In this document: piece by piece, positions 45,592-54,623 of the stretch | Layout: each line of letters opens with the position of its first letter | Numbering within the stretch: the first letter of the stretch is position 1 | From: Billgrantia saliphila | GTDB taxonomy: Bacteria > Pseudomonadota > Gammaproteobacteria > Pseudomonadales > Halomonadaceae | Assembly (NCBI RefSeq): GCF_002930105.1 | Contig: NZ_PJRN01000006.1 | Span: 186,001-250,000, forward strand | DNA length: 64,000 nucleotides | Direction of reading: 5' to 3' | The notes under the pieces: generated by a model | Database searches by the model: none | What the model was told of the DNA's origin: nothing | Seen by the model: only the letters and a program-made list of their open reading frames with translations | Position numbers and translations under genes: made by a program

Positions 45592-46914
45592 ATGAAGCAC
45601 GCAACGCAACTTGCAGGCTGGAAGCGCACCCTGCTGGGTAACACCGCCTCGGTGGCGATCGTCGCGGCCGGACTCGTCGCCACGCCCCCCGTCGCCAAGG
45701 CGGAAGAAACCTTCAAGGTCGGCCTCGTGACCTTCCTCTCCGGCGGCGCCTCCGGCCCCTTCGGCGTACCCGCCGCACAGGCGGCGGAAACCGTGATCAA
45801 GGCGATAAACGCCGGCGAACTGCCCCCGCCTTACGACACCCCGGGGGTAAATGGCCTGCAGCTCGAGTCCGTGGTGATCGACGAAGCCGGCGGCCCCACC
45901 CAGCAAGTCGAGGAGTACCGCAACCTGGTGCAACGGCAGAACGTGAACGCGGTGATCGGTTATATCTCCAGCGGCGACTGCCTGGCCGTCGGCCCGGTGG
46001 CCGAAGAACTGCGCACCTTTACCATCGCCTTCGACTGCGGCACCCCGCGCATGTTCGAGGAGCTCAACGACCCCACTTACTTCTTCCGCACCGGCCTCGA
46101 TGCCGTCGCCGATAACGTCGGGGCGGCACGCTACCTGCTGGACCGGCACCCCGATGCCACCCGCATCGCCGGTATCCAACAGAATTATGCATGGGGGCAG
46201 GATTCTTGGCTCGACTTCACGCTTTCCATGGAACAGCTGATGCCGGACGCCGAAATCGTCAACAATCAGACGCCTCAGCTCTTCTCGGGTAGCTACGGCA
46301 GCGAAATTTCTGCCTTGCAGACCCAGCGTCCCGAGATCGTCCACTCCAGCATGTGGGGCGGTGACATGGAGTCGTTCGTGTCACAAGCCAGCGCCCGCGG
46401 CCTGCTGGGCCAGGCAACCGCCATCCTGACCACCGGTGAATCGGGGCTGCATCGGTTCGAGGGGCAGGCGCCCAACGGCACCATCCTCGGCGGACGCGGC
46501 CCCTTCGGGGCATTCATGCCGGAGAACGCGCTGAGTGAGTGGTTCAACGAGGCCTACGAGGCCGAACACGGCACCCCTCCGAGCTACCCCTCCTCGAAAA
46601 TGGCACAGGCCATCCTGGCCCTCAAATTTGCCGCCGACAACTCCGGCGCCGACGGCGTGCCCAGCAGCGAAGAGCTGGCCAGCACCCTGAAGGGAGCCGA
46701 GTTCGAATCCGTCAGCGGCACCGTGCGCATGGCCTTGGCCAATGGCCACCAGGCCATGCAGGACATGCTCTACGGCGAATATCACTACACCCCGGGCGAG
46801 GGTGCTGAGCTGCGCAACGTCCGCTCCTACCGTGGAGAGTGTGTCTCCGCCCCGGATGGCCAGAACGCCCAGGAGTGGATTCGTGCAGGTTTCCCCGGCG
46901 CCCAGTGCGATTGA
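45592..46914 (+). CDS. Liv-type ABC transporter substrate-binding protein 2
   Basis: A 440-residue type I periplasmic binding protein with an export signal (LLGNTASVAIVAAGLVATPPVAKA). VGLVTFLSGGASGPFGVPA is the ligand loop, and AGIQQNYAWGQDSWLDF and HSSMWGGDMESF lie at the hinge. It shares the Trp-Gly-Gly-Asp stretch with protein 1, but the two are distant paralogs. Probably the binding protein of the permease genes that follow. Confidence 0.88.
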   Translation: MKHATQLAGWKRTLLGNTASVAIVAAGLVATPPVAKAEETFKVGLVTFLSGGASGPFGVPAAQAAETVIKAINAGELPPPYDTPGVNGLQLESVVIDEAGGPTQQVEEYRNLVQRQNVNAVIGYISSGDCLAVGPVAEELRTFTIAFDCGTPRMFEELNDPTYFFRTGLDAVADNVGAARYLLDRHPDATRIAGIQQNYAWGQDSWLDFTLSMEQLMPDAEIVNNQTPQLFSGSYGSEISALQTQRPEIVHSSMWGGDMESFVSQASARGLLGQATAILTTGESGLHRFEGQAPNGTILGGRGPFGAFMPENALSEWFNEAYEAEHGTPPSYPSSKMAQAILALKFAADNSGADGVPSSEELASTLKGAEFESVSGTVRMALANGHQAMQDMLYGEYHYTPGEGAELRNVRSYRGECVSAPDGQNAQEWIRAGFPGAQCD

Positions 46915-47055
46915 ACTCTCTCCGTCGGCAACCCTGGTGTGTTGCCGGCCACCGAGAGCTACTGAACCTGGATGTCGCCCCGTTCAGCGGCGCTCCGTGT
47001 CGCTGAACGGGCAGCACCCAGGCAGTGGTCTCCCACCGATAACTGGAGCAGAGCG

Positions 47056-47955
47056 ATGTTAACGGTCTGGGCAATACTGATTGACGGCTTCATCTACGCC
47101 TCATGGCTGTTTCTGGTGGCGGCAGGTCTGACCGTCATCTATGGCGTCATGAGAATTCTGAACATGGCCCATGGAAGTCTCTATGCCCTGGGCGCCTATG
47201 CGGCAGCTTCGGCCATCGGCTGGTATTACGCCGGAGGCGGCAGCCAGCTATGGCTGGCCTTTGCCATCCTGGCCGGCTGCGCCCTCGCCATTGGTGCGCT
47301 CAGTGGTCTCTTGATCGAGCGGGGCATACTGCGGTTGATGTATGGCCGCGACGAAATCCTGATGCTGATCGTCACCTTCGCGATCCTGCTTATTCTCGAA
47401 GATGCGATGAAACTGCTATGGGGCACAACGCCGTATTACGCATGGCAGCCCTACGCTGCCATGGGGCGGGTCGACATCGACGTCCTCACGGTTTCCGGCT
47501 ACGACATCATGGTGCTGTGCCTGTCGATCGCCATCGGTCTTGGCCTCTGGTTCTGGCTGGAACGTACCAACCTCGGCAAGATCCTTCGCTCGATCATCCA
47601 CGACCGGGAAGTCTCCGAAGCCATGGGCGTCAATGTACGCCGCATGTTCACCATCACGTTCATGGTTGGCGCCACCCTGGGGGCCGTTGCCGGCGGCATT
47701 ACGGCTCCGATCATCTCCGTGGTGCCGGGCATAGGCATCGAGGTCATCGTGCTGGCCTTTGCGGTGGTGGTGACCGGTGGCCTGGGCAGCATCACTGGTG
47801 CCGCCGCAGGCGCCATCATCGTCGGCCTGGCCAGGGCCACATCGATCCACACCATGCCTCAGTTCGAACTGTTCATCATCTACGCAGTGATGGCTGCCGT
47901 GCTCATTTTCCGGCCCAACGGCCTGTTCGGTCAGGCAACTGCGAGGAAAATCTGA
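47056..47955 (+). CDS. livH: Liv-type ABC permease (LivH)
   Basis: A 299-residue permease with about eight helices, start at 47056 with GGAGC upstream. GLTVIYGVMRILNMAHGSLYALGAYAA is the LivH signature, and IIHDREVSEAMGVNV the loop contacting the ATPase. It overlaps livM as TGATG. Substrate could be an amino acid, amide, urea or aromatic acid; the name gives family only. Confidence 0.9.
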   Translation: MLTVWAILIDGFIYASWLFLVAAGLTVIYGVMRILNMAHGSLYALGAYAAASAIGWYYAGGGSQLWLAFAILAGCALAIGALSGLLIERGILRLMYGRDEILMLIVTFAILLILEDAMKLLWGTTPYYAWQPYAAMGRVDIDVLTVSGYDIMVLCLSIAIGLGLWFWLERTNLGKILRSIIHDREVSEAMGVNVRRMFTITFMVGATLGAVAGGITAPIISVVPGIGIEVIVLAFAVVVTGGLGSITGAAAGAIIVGLARATSIHTMPQFELFIIYAVMAAVLIFRPNGLFGQATARKI

Positions 47956-48887
47956 TGCCTCTACAGAAATCCGAAACTCTGATGGTCGCTGCCGCCGTGG
48001 CCATTGGCCTGGCCGGGTTGATGAGCCCGAGCTGGCTGATCTTCCTCACCACACTGGCCGTCGCCAAAGCGCTGGTGGTTCTCGGTGTGGTCATGCTCAT
48101 GCGCTCGGGCCTGGTCTCGTTCGGCCAAGGACTGTTCTTCTGCATCGGTGGCTATGCGGTAGGCATGGGTGGCCGCTTCTGGGGAATTCAGGACGCCCTG
48201 GTACTGATTCTGACTGGGGTCGTAGCCTCTACGGCCATAGCGATGATCCTGGGCCTGCTGTTGACCCGTTACCGGGAAATCTTCTTCGCCATGCTGACCA
48301 TGGCATTTTCGATGATCCTGTTCGGCGTACTGGTCAAGAGCCATAACCTCGGCAGCACCGATGGCTTCAGTGTCATGGAGTGGTCGCTGTTCGGCTGGAT
48401 ACCGCAGTCCGGCATGGGCGTGTTCTGGCTCACGCTGGCGATTGGCCTGCTGATCGCGCTGTTTCTCAATCGCTTTTTCCAGTCCAGCATTGGCCTGGCC
48501 TGCGAGGCCATCCGCGAAAACGAGGTTCGCGTGGAGTACATGGGCATCTCGCGCCGGCAGGTACTCTACATCAACTATGTTCTGGCCGCGGCGATCGGTG
48601 CCATGGGGGGCTCGCTGACGGCCCTGGCCGCCGGACACGTCGACCCCGAAATGGCCTACTGGACCATCTCCGGCGAGTTCGTCTTCATCGCCCTGCTCGG
48701 TGGCACCGGGCACGTTGCAGCGGCATTCATCGCCTCCATGATCTTCGCCTTGGTCAGAACCTACGCGGTGGAGTTCCTCCCCAATTCTTGGCAGATGATT
48801 CTCGGCATCGTGCTGCTGTTGATCATCCTGTTCCTGCCCAAGGGAATCTGGAGCCTGTTCCGCCGTTCGCGGAGGGCCACGACATGA
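47955..48887 (+). CDS. livM: Liv-type ABC permease (LivM)
   Basis: A 310-residue permease. MRSGLVSFGQGLFFCIGGYAVGM is the LivM first-helix pattern, and CEAIRENEVRVEYMGISRRQVLY the ATPase-contact loop. It forms a heterodimer with LivH. ATGA overlap with livG. Confidence 0.9.
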   Translation: MPLQKSETLMVAAAVAIGLAGLMSPSWLIFLTTLAVAKALVVLGVVMLMRSGLVSFGQGLFFCIGGYAVGMGGRFWGIQDALVLILTGVVASTAIAMILGLLLTRYREIFFAMLTMAFSMILFGVLVKSHNLGSTDGFSVMEWSLFGWIPQSGMGVFWLTLAIGLLIALFLNRFFQSSIGLACEAIRENEVRVEYMGISRRQVLYINYVLAAAIGAMGGSLTALAAGHVDPEMAYWTISGEFVFIALLGGTGHVAAAFIASMIFALVRTYAVEFLPNSWQMILGIVLLLIILFLPKGIWSLFRRSRRATT

Positions 48888-49666
48888 CCGAGATTCTCAG
48901 AACGGAAAGCCTTTCCCGCTATTTCGGCGCGGTGACGGCCGCGGAAGATATCAGCGTTACCATCACCCAGGGCGAAATCGTCGGTGTCATCGGTGCCAAC
49001 GGTGCCGGGAAGACCACCTTCATCAATATGATTACCGGCTATCTTCCCCCTTCGAAAGGCAGCATTTACTTCAATGGTCGCCCCATCAAGGGACTGGGGC
49101 CACGCAAGCTGATGCGTGAGGGATTGGCCCGCTCCTTCCAGATTCCCCAGCTCTTTCTTGAGCTTTCGGTGATCGACAATCTGGCCATCGCATTGGCAGC
49201 CGCCCAGAACCAGCACATGCAGATGCTACAACCGGTGCGTACTCCCGAGCGCCTGGCAGCGGCGGACGAAATCGTCAGCCAAATGGACATTGCCCGGTAC
49301 CGCGACGAAATGGTGACCGCAATGCCCCAAGGAGCGCGCAAGTTGCTCGACATCGCCATTGCCATGCTCGGTGAGCCCAAGATGCTGCTGCTGGACGAGC
49401 CCACCAGCGGGGTCAGCATGGAAGAGAAACACGCATTGATGGACACGGTAATGGAGGCGGTGAAACGGCGCGGCCTGACGGTGCTGTTCGTCGAGCACGA
49501 CATGGAGATCATTCAGAAATATGTGACTCGTGTAATGGCCTTTGCCAATGGCGTGGTGATCAAGGATGGCCCCGTGGAGGAGGTGATGAACGACGAGCAG
49601 GTGCAGGCCCTGGTGACCGGCAAACGGTCTCGCAAGAGCTCTGCAACCGAGAAGGGGGATGTCTGA
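48884..49666 (+). CDS. livG: Liv-type ABC ATPase (LivG)
   Basis: A 260-residue ATPase. Walker A is GANGAGKTT, Walker B MLLLDEPTSGVSMEEK, switch His VEHDMEII. The signature is a divergent MPQGARKLLDIAIAM in place of LSxGxQ, as in several LivG-like proteins. It pairs with LivF. Confidence 0.9.
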   Translation: MTEILRTESLSRYFGAVTAAEDISVTITQGEIVGVIGANGAGKTTFINMITGYLPPSKGSIYFNGRPIKGLGPRKLMREGLARSFQIPQLFLELSVIDNLAIALAAAQNQHMQMLQPVRTPERLAAADEIVSQMDIARYRDEMVTAMPQGARKLLDIAIAMLGEPKMLLLDEPTSGVSMEEKHALMDTVMEAVKRRGLTVLFVEHDMEIIQKYVTRVMAFANGVVIKDGPVEEVMNDEQVQALVTGKRSRKSSATEKGDV

Positions 49667-50360
49667 CATGAGCCTGGAAATTACCGACCTGAACGTCTCG
49701 ATCGGCCCCATCAGCATCCTGCGGGACATCAACCTGACGATTCCCACCGGCCAGATGGCCGGCTTGATCGGCCATAACGGCGCCGGCAAGACCACCCTGA
49801 TCCGCGCCGTCATGGGCCTATTACCGGCAACGTCCGGCTCCATCCGTTTCAAGGGGGAAGAGCTGACCCAATTGGCCCCCTATCGTCGCGCCAAGCTGCA
49901 AGTCAGCTACATGCCGGAAGACAGGCGTCTCATTCCCGAACTGACAGTGACCGAAAACATGCTGATGCCGGCCTGGGCCAACAGGATCGGCGACGGCAAA
50001 GAGCGCCTCGAGTGGGTGTACTCGCTGATACCGGAAATCGCCGACTTCGGCGAGCGCAAGGCGCTACAGCTCTCTGGCGGTCAACAAAAATTGGTAGCCC
50101 TGGGCCGGGCACTGATTCCCGGGCGTGAGCTGATCCTGCTCGACGAGCCGTTCGAAGGGGTGGCGCCGGTGTTGGCGCAACGGCTGTCCGCCGTCATCGC
50201 CGACTTGCGAGGCGAGGGCCTGACGGTACTGATTGCGGAATCCGACGACAGCCACTCCGCAAATCTTGTCGATAAGACCTGGCGCATCGAGCGAGGCACC
50301 GTTTCGTTCGGCCGTAAGGAAAACGCTACAAGCAACAGTCAACAACAACATACTGCCTGA
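49659..50360 (+). CDS. livF: Liv-type ABC ATPase (LivF)
   Basis: A 233-residue ATPase. Walker A GHNGAGKTT, signature LSGGQQKLVALGRAL, Walker B LILLDEPFEGVAP and a final Glu/Ser-rich tail. In the switch position IAESDDSHS replaces the usual His (VEQN or VEH in relatives), as in other LivF proteins that lack a His. Starts within livG by 8 bp, or at a second ATG at 49668. Confidence 0.9.
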   Translation: MSDMSLEITDLNVSIGPISILRDINLTIPTGQMAGLIGHNGAGKTTLIRAVMGLLPATSGSIRFKGEELTQLAPYRRAKLQVSYMPEDRRLIPELTVTENMLMPAWANRIGDGKERLEWVYSLIPEIADFGERKALQLSGGQQKLVALGRALIPGRELILLDEPFEGVAPVLAQRLSAVIADLRGEGLTVLIAESDDSHSANLVDKTWRIERGTVSFGRKENATSNSQQQHTA

Positions 50361-50379
50361 GAACGACAAGGAGTCGGCC

Positions 50380-51510
50380 ATGAAAATTCGAGCTGCGGTA
50401 CTGCAAGCCACCGGCGCCAAACGCCCCTATCAGGAAACGCAACCGCTGGTGATCGAGGAGCTGGAGCTGGACCCGCCCGGCAGCAATGAGGTGCTGGTGC
50501 AGATCAAGGCCGCCGGCCTGTGCCATTCCGACCTCTCGGTCATGGATGGGAACCGGCCTCGACCGACCCCCATGGTACTAGGTCATGAAGCCGCCGGTAT
50601 CGTGAAAGCCGTGGGGGAAGGCGTGCACGATCTCCGGGAAGGCGATCACGTGGTCACCGTCTTCGTCCCCAGCTGCGGCCATTGCGCGCCTTGCGCTGAA
50701 GGGCGACCGGCGCTGTGCGAGCCCGCTGCCGTCGCCAATAACGCCGGCACCTTGATCAGCGGCGAGCGTCGACTCCACCGGGCGGACGGTACGGACGTAC
50801 ATCACCATATCGGCGTCTCGGCCTTTGCCGAGTATGCCGTGCTGTCACGCCATTCCCTGGTCAAGGTCGATGCCGAGCTTCCTCTCCACCATGCCGCCCT
50901 GTTCGGCTGCGCGGTCCTGACCGGGGTGGGCGCGGCCATCAACTCAGCCAACATCACGGCTGGCCAGACGGTCGCTGTCGTCGGCCTCGGTGGCGTCGGG
51001 CTGAATAGCGTATTGGGGGCGCTGGTGGCGGGCGCCTCGGAAGTGATCGCCATCGATCTGGACGACGACAAGCTGGCCTTGGCCAAGGAGCTGGGCGCCA
51101 CCCAAGCCTTCAATAGCGGCGAGGCGGGCTGCGTCGACAAGATCAAGGCAGCAACCAACGGCGGCGTCGATTGCGCCATCGAGATGGCCGGCTCCGAAAA
51201 AGCACTCGAGCTTGCCTATCAGGTCACTCGCCGGGGCGGGATCACGGTAACCGGTGGCCTGCCACATCCCGACAAGAAAGTGGCGATCCAGCAGGTCAGC
51301 CTGGTGGCGGAAGAGCGCACCCTGAAGGGCAGTTACGTAGGCAGTTGCGTGCCCATCCGCGACGTTGCCCGCTACATCGCCCTGTTCCGCCAGGGCAGGC
51401 TCCCTGTGGACAAGTTGCTTAGCGACACCCTGACCCTGGATCAAATCAATGACGGCTTCGAGAAGTTGGCGGCTGGCAAGGCCGTCCGCCAGATCGTGCT
51501 GTTCGATTGA
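50380..51510 (+). CDS. Zinc-dependent alcohol dehydrogenase (MDR family)
   Basis: A 376-residue medium-chain dehydrogenase. Catalytic zinc ligands are in AGLCHSDLSVMDG and LGHEAAGIV, structural zinc in CGHCAPCAEGRPALC. VVGLGGVGLNSVLGA with a following Asp (IDLDDDKL) indicates NAD(H). The closest family is the class III-like or benzyl alcohol dehydrogenases. It lies in the sigma-54 operon after livF, so it likely oxidises the imported compound or a product of it. Confidence 0.88.
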   Translation: MKIRAAVLQATGAKRPYQETQPLVIEELELDPPGSNEVLVQIKAAGLCHSDLSVMDGNRPRPTPMVLGHEAAGIVKAVGEGVHDLREGDHVVTVFVPSCGHCAPCAEGRPALCEPAAVANNAGTLISGERRLHRADGTDVHHHIGVSAFAEYAVLSRHSLVKVDAELPLHHAALFGCAVLTGVGAAINSANITAGQTVAVVGLGGVGLNSVLGALVAGASEVIAIDLDDDKLALAKELGATQAFNSGEAGCVDKIKAATNGGVDCAIEMAGSEKALELAYQVTRRGGITVTGGLPHPDKKVAIQQVSLVAEERTLKGSYVGSCVPIRDVARYIALFRQGRLPVDKLLSDTLTLDQINDGFEKLAAGKAVRQIVLFD

Positions 51511-51621
51511 TCCGTAAGGTCGCCAAGGCGACGACAGCATTATTCCCAGCACAGGCCAGACGGGCCGCTCCAACGACCATGGGGTGACCAGAACAACAAC
51601 AAGTAGAAGGAGATGAGCGCC

Positions 51622-52665
51622 ATGCATACGAAAGGACTGACTTCAATAATTTGCAAGAGCGGCATAGTAGCCAGCTTGACCCTGACCGCTGCGGCAGCCT
51701 TCGCCCAGCCTTCCATGGAGGTACTGCAACGAGACGCGCCATCGAACTGGGGCAAGTGGGGAGACGGCGATCAGGTCGGCGCCCTGAATTATCTTGGGGG
51801 CAACGAAGTCCTCGAAGCGATCGGCACGGTAAACAGCGGCAAGACCTTTACCCTGCAGGTTCCCATGACGGCCGGCGACGGCCCGGTGTTCCCCGGCCGC
51901 ATTCCTGTACAGCACTACATGTCACAGGATGAAGCCCTCTATGCCTCGGGCAAGCTCGATCCGCTGGCCGGTGGAGTCAAATATTCCGATGACGTTGCCT
52001 TCATGTACTTGCAAGGTACGACCCATGTGGATGGTCTTGCCCATGGCTGGTACGGCGACCAAGTCTACGGCGGGGAAAGTGCCCAGAGCACCATCCACGG
52101 TCATGCCCACGGCGACGTGGGTGCTATCGGAGAGAAGGGTATCGTGGGACGCGGCGTGCTGTTGGATGTGGGTCGTCACCTGGGCAGCGGTGAAAATCAC
52201 CGTCTCGCTCCCGATACCTGCATCGGCCTGGACGACCTTAGAGCCACGGCAGAGGCCCAGGGCACCACCATCCATCCGCGAGATATTCTGGTCATCCGCA
52301 CCGGATCCATCTCCCGTTACTGGGACGAGGAGCCAGATGCCGCCTGGGATGCCATGACCGAACCGGGGCTGTGTTACAGCGCTGAACTGCTGCAATGGAT
52401 CGATGAGCTGGAAATCCCCGCCATCGCTGCGGACAACCTAGCGGTGGAAAAGGTCTCACAGCAAATCGACGGTGAGACTTACGTCATCCCCCTGCACGGC
52501 GCACTGATGCGAGACATGGGGGTAGTGCTATCCGAAATCTGGTGGCTGGAGGACTTGGCCGCAGATAGTGCCGAGGATGGCCAATACAGCTTCCTGTTGG
52601 TGGCCGCGCCGCTGAAGATGGCGCAAGGCTCCGGCTCCCCGGTGAACCCTGTCGCTATCAAGTAA
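51622..52665 (+). CDS. Exported cyclase/kynurenine formamidase-like hydrolase
   Basis: A 347-residue member of the cyclase family (PF04199). The ATG at 51622 lies nine bases after AAGGAG; one at 51613 abuts it and is less likely. An N-terminal signal peptide (ASLTLTAAAAFA) predicts periplasmic location. The metal motif HxGTHxDxxxH reads QGTTHVDGLAHGW, with Gln for the first His. Last gene of the operon; it may hydrolyse a cyclic or amide substrate before uptake. Confidence 0.82.
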   Translation: MHTKGLTSIICKSGIVASLTLTAAAAFAQPSMEVLQRDAPSNWGKWGDGDQVGALNYLGGNEVLEAIGTVNSGKTFTLQVPMTAGDGPVFPGRIPVQHYMSQDEALYASGKLDPLAGGVKYSDDVAFMYLQGTTHVDGLAHGWYGDQVYGGESAQSTIHGHAHGDVGAIGEKGIVGRGVLLDVGRHLGSGENHRLAPDTCIGLDDLRATAEAQGTTIHPRDILVIRTGSISRYWDEEPDAAWDAMTEPGLCYSAELLQWIDELEIPAIAADNLAVEKVSQQIDGETYVIPLHGALMRDMGVVLSEIWWLEDLAADSAEDGQYSFLLVAAPLKMAQGSGSPVNPVAIK

Positions 52666-52673
52666 ACGAGTAA

Positions 52674-52691
52674 TGTAGGCAATTTCCTACA
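52674..52691 (+). promoter_or_regulatory. GacA/UvrY-type box upstream of the small RNA genes
   Basis: TGTAGGCAATTTCCTACA is a perfect inverted repeat with the spacing of the GacA consensus TGTAAG-N6-CTTACA (A/G and T/C changes at matching positions). It lies about 80 bp before a TATAAG -10 element, as at rsmY and rsmZ genes. Confidence 0.7.
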
Positions 52692-52774
52692 AAACAAATC
52701 GTCGATGTCTTACGCTGATGCTTGCTTCATGTTAACGCCCGCTTCGCTTGGGGTTGGCACTTTATAAGGGCAAC

Positions 52775-52905
52775 TGAGCAAGGAGTGCTCAGCAGGGACG
52801 ACCGAGTCAGGATGACTCGACTATCCAGGGACGCTCGGGACGGAAGGATACCCGAGAAGGATGTAAGGAAGCGAAGATACAGCCCGGCCTCACGGCCGGG
52901 TTTTT
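52775..52905 (+). ncRNA. CsrB/RsmZ-like small RNA 1 (CsrA/RsmA antagonist)
   Basis: About 131 nt from a TATAAG -10 (52763-52768) to a terminator with a 7-bp stem (CCCGGCC, loop TCAC) and five T. It holds nine GGA triplets. Three are shown in hairpin loops: CTGAGCA-AGGAG-TGCTCAG (52774-52792), CGAGTC-AGGAT-GACTCG (52803-52819) and CTCGGG ... CCCGAG enclosing ACGGAAGGATA (52834-52856). This is the defining architecture of RNAs that sequester CsrA/RsmA. Confidence 0.82.
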
Positions 52906-53084
52906 CGTACGCCGCAGGCGGACCTGTCGCATCTTGATTTTTTAATAAAGCTAAGTGAGAGAAGCGACACAACGCTTCCTTACCCATTCTTACATATAAA
53001 AACTATTCTACTGATTTTATTACGCGGTTTCATAGCCTAGGTTAAGGAACAAAGCGCCTTCTTCAGCCATCTTATAAGTATAGG

Positions 53085-53213
53085 GAAAAGGAAAGCCCAA
53101 CATGGAAGGCCGAGCGACGGAACGCTCTGAACCAAGGATGCCTGGGCAGGAAGCCTAGGGGAGTTGGATAGGGAAGCGTTAATAAAAAGCCCGGCCTCAC
53201 GGCCGGGTTTTTT
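53085..53213 (+). ncRNA. CsrB/RsmZ-like small RNA 2 (CsrA/RsmA antagonist)
   Basis: About 129 nt following another TATAAG -10 (53073-53078) and ending in a terminator stem and loop identical to those of RNA 1. It has about nine GGA triplets; hairpins include GAGCG-ACGGAA-CGCTC (53112-53127) and a 7-bp stem with an AGGAA loop (53141-53159). Sequence outside the terminator differs from RNA 1, so the two are old paralogs. The upstream activator site is only a half-site (CTTACA near 52989). Confidence 0.8.
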
Positions 53214-53354
53214 ATTTTTTCGAACCGACTCGAAGAATTGTCATCGCACACCGCCTGACCGTACAAAACCGGCTATCCTATTTTAGCGTAGGATGCTTCA
53301 GATTATGCGCTCACTACTACGGGTTCGCCAAAATATCGCGTCTCATCGCACCTG

Positions 53355-53380
53355 CCCCGGCCTCGGTCGGGGTTTTCTTT
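53355..53380 (+). terminator. Rho-independent terminator
   Basis: CCCCGGCC and GGTCGGGG form a stem of seven to eight pairs with one G-T, then TTTTCTTTT. It lies 140 bp after small RNA 2. Either a backup terminator or the end of a third short transcript; a small ATCCTA/TAGGAT hairpin at about 53276-53295 lies within that stretch. Confidence 0.7.
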
Positions 53381-53727
53381 TCAGGGCGGTGAGTTTAACA
53401 GCAGTAGTAGCGTAGTCCGTGAAAGAGAGTTTATTGACTTAATGATTTATTCAACCACTGCCTATCTCGCGAATTCGAACTCACAAGCCTTCTCGATGCA
53501 CGTGGCCCGGTGATAGCCCAAGTCGACCATCCGCAACCGACCGCGATATCGACCTCTCGAAGCACGCCCGCCTGATGCTGCTTGGGCAGAAGGCACCCCA
53601 ATCCCAACACGAGGACGTCAGGCAGTGGCGGTATACGCGGGCCCCCGAGGGCAGCTATGTTAGTAAAGGGTGGTTACGACCTCTGCCTCCGAGACCTGAC
53701 AAAGAAAATGAGCAAGGAGAGCTTCAC
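53381..53727. other. Intergenic region before the dienelactone hydrolase gene
   Basis: About 350 bp. An open frame continuous with the hydrolase begins upstream at 53575 but has no ribosome site and no family similarity before the ATG at 53728. I see nothing else convincing. Confidence 0.4.
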
Positions 53728-54588
53728 ATGCGCACCCTATTCACGCTCTTGTGCCTGATATCGGGGTTGATGGCAGGCTGGGCAATGGCCCAGGAGAACA
53801 GCCTACCGGCAACTCCCGAAACTGAACCCGAGTCGGAATTCCTCACGGCCTGGGGGCCGCGCGTCGAAAGCGAGATCTTCAAGTATTCAACCGGTGGTGA
53901 AACCTACCAGGGATACTTGGCACATAACGTCAATGATGAGAGCCCCCGGCCGGCCGTATTGGTGGTGCACGAGTGGTGGGGGCTCGATGACTATGCCCGT
54001 GCACGTGCCGACCAGCTCGCCGCTCTGGGCTTCGTGGCATTGGCGGTGGATATGTATGGCGGGGGGCAAGTCGCCACGCACCCCGATCAAGCGGGCGAGT
54101 TCTCCTCGCAAGTCATGCAGGATTGGCCAGCCGCGCGTGCCAGGTTCGAAGCGGCCATGACCCAGCTACGCGAGCACCCTGCCGTGGCAGATACCGGCAT
54201 GGCGGCCATCGGTTACTGCTTTGGCGGTAGCGTCGTAATGAACATGGCATTGTCCGGCATGCCGCTCGAGGCTGCCATCAGTTTCCACAGCGATCCCACA
54301 CAGGCAGCCTCAGCACGCGGTGAGTTCAATGGTGCGGTGCAGATCCACAATGGTGGCGCGGACTCGCTCGTCGAACGTGAAAGCCTGGCAGCCATGGCGC
54401 GCGCGCTCGAGGCACAAGGTGCCGAAGTCGATGTCATCACCTACCCCCAGGCCCTTCACGGCTTCACGAACCCCAGCGCCGACGCACTGAGCGAGGAACT
54501 CGACTTACCGATTGGCTACAATGCCGCCGCCGACGCCTCTTCCTGGCAGAGTGCGCTGCTGTTGCTGGATAGAACTCTCAATCAATAA
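53728..54588 (+). CDS. Exported dienelactone hydrolase-family protein
   Basis: A 286-residue precursor starting at 53728 (AAGGAG upstream), with a signal peptide (LCLISGLMAGWAMA). The alpha/beta hydrolase has the DLH set: the Glu of HEWWGLDDYAR, the nucleophile Cys in IGYCFGGSV, and the His of ALHGFTNP. Cys as nucleophile marks the DLH family. Substrate unknown, periplasmic ester or lactone hydrolysis likely. Convergent with the T6SS locus. Confidence 0.85.
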   Translation: MRTLFTLLCLISGLMAGWAMAQENSLPATPETEPESEFLTAWGPRVESEIFKYSTGGETYQGYLAHNVNDESPRPAVLVVHEWWGLDDYARARADQLAALGFVALAVDMYGGGQVATHPDQAGEFSSQVMQDWPAARARFEAAMTQLREHPAVADTGMAAIGYCFGGSVVMNMALSGMPLEAAISFHSDPTQAASARGEFNGAVQIHNGGADSLVERESLAAMARALEAQGAEVDVITYPQALHGFTNPSADALSEELDLPIGYNAAADASSWQSALLLLDRTLNQ

Positions 54589-54623
54589 AGCTCAGGCAGA
54601 CCCTTGCGGTTCTTGGTCATTTA

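Noticed and set aside
53225..53380. Possible third small RNA before the terminator at 53355
   Set aside because: No GGA-loop pattern and no clear promoter; only the terminator itself is supported.
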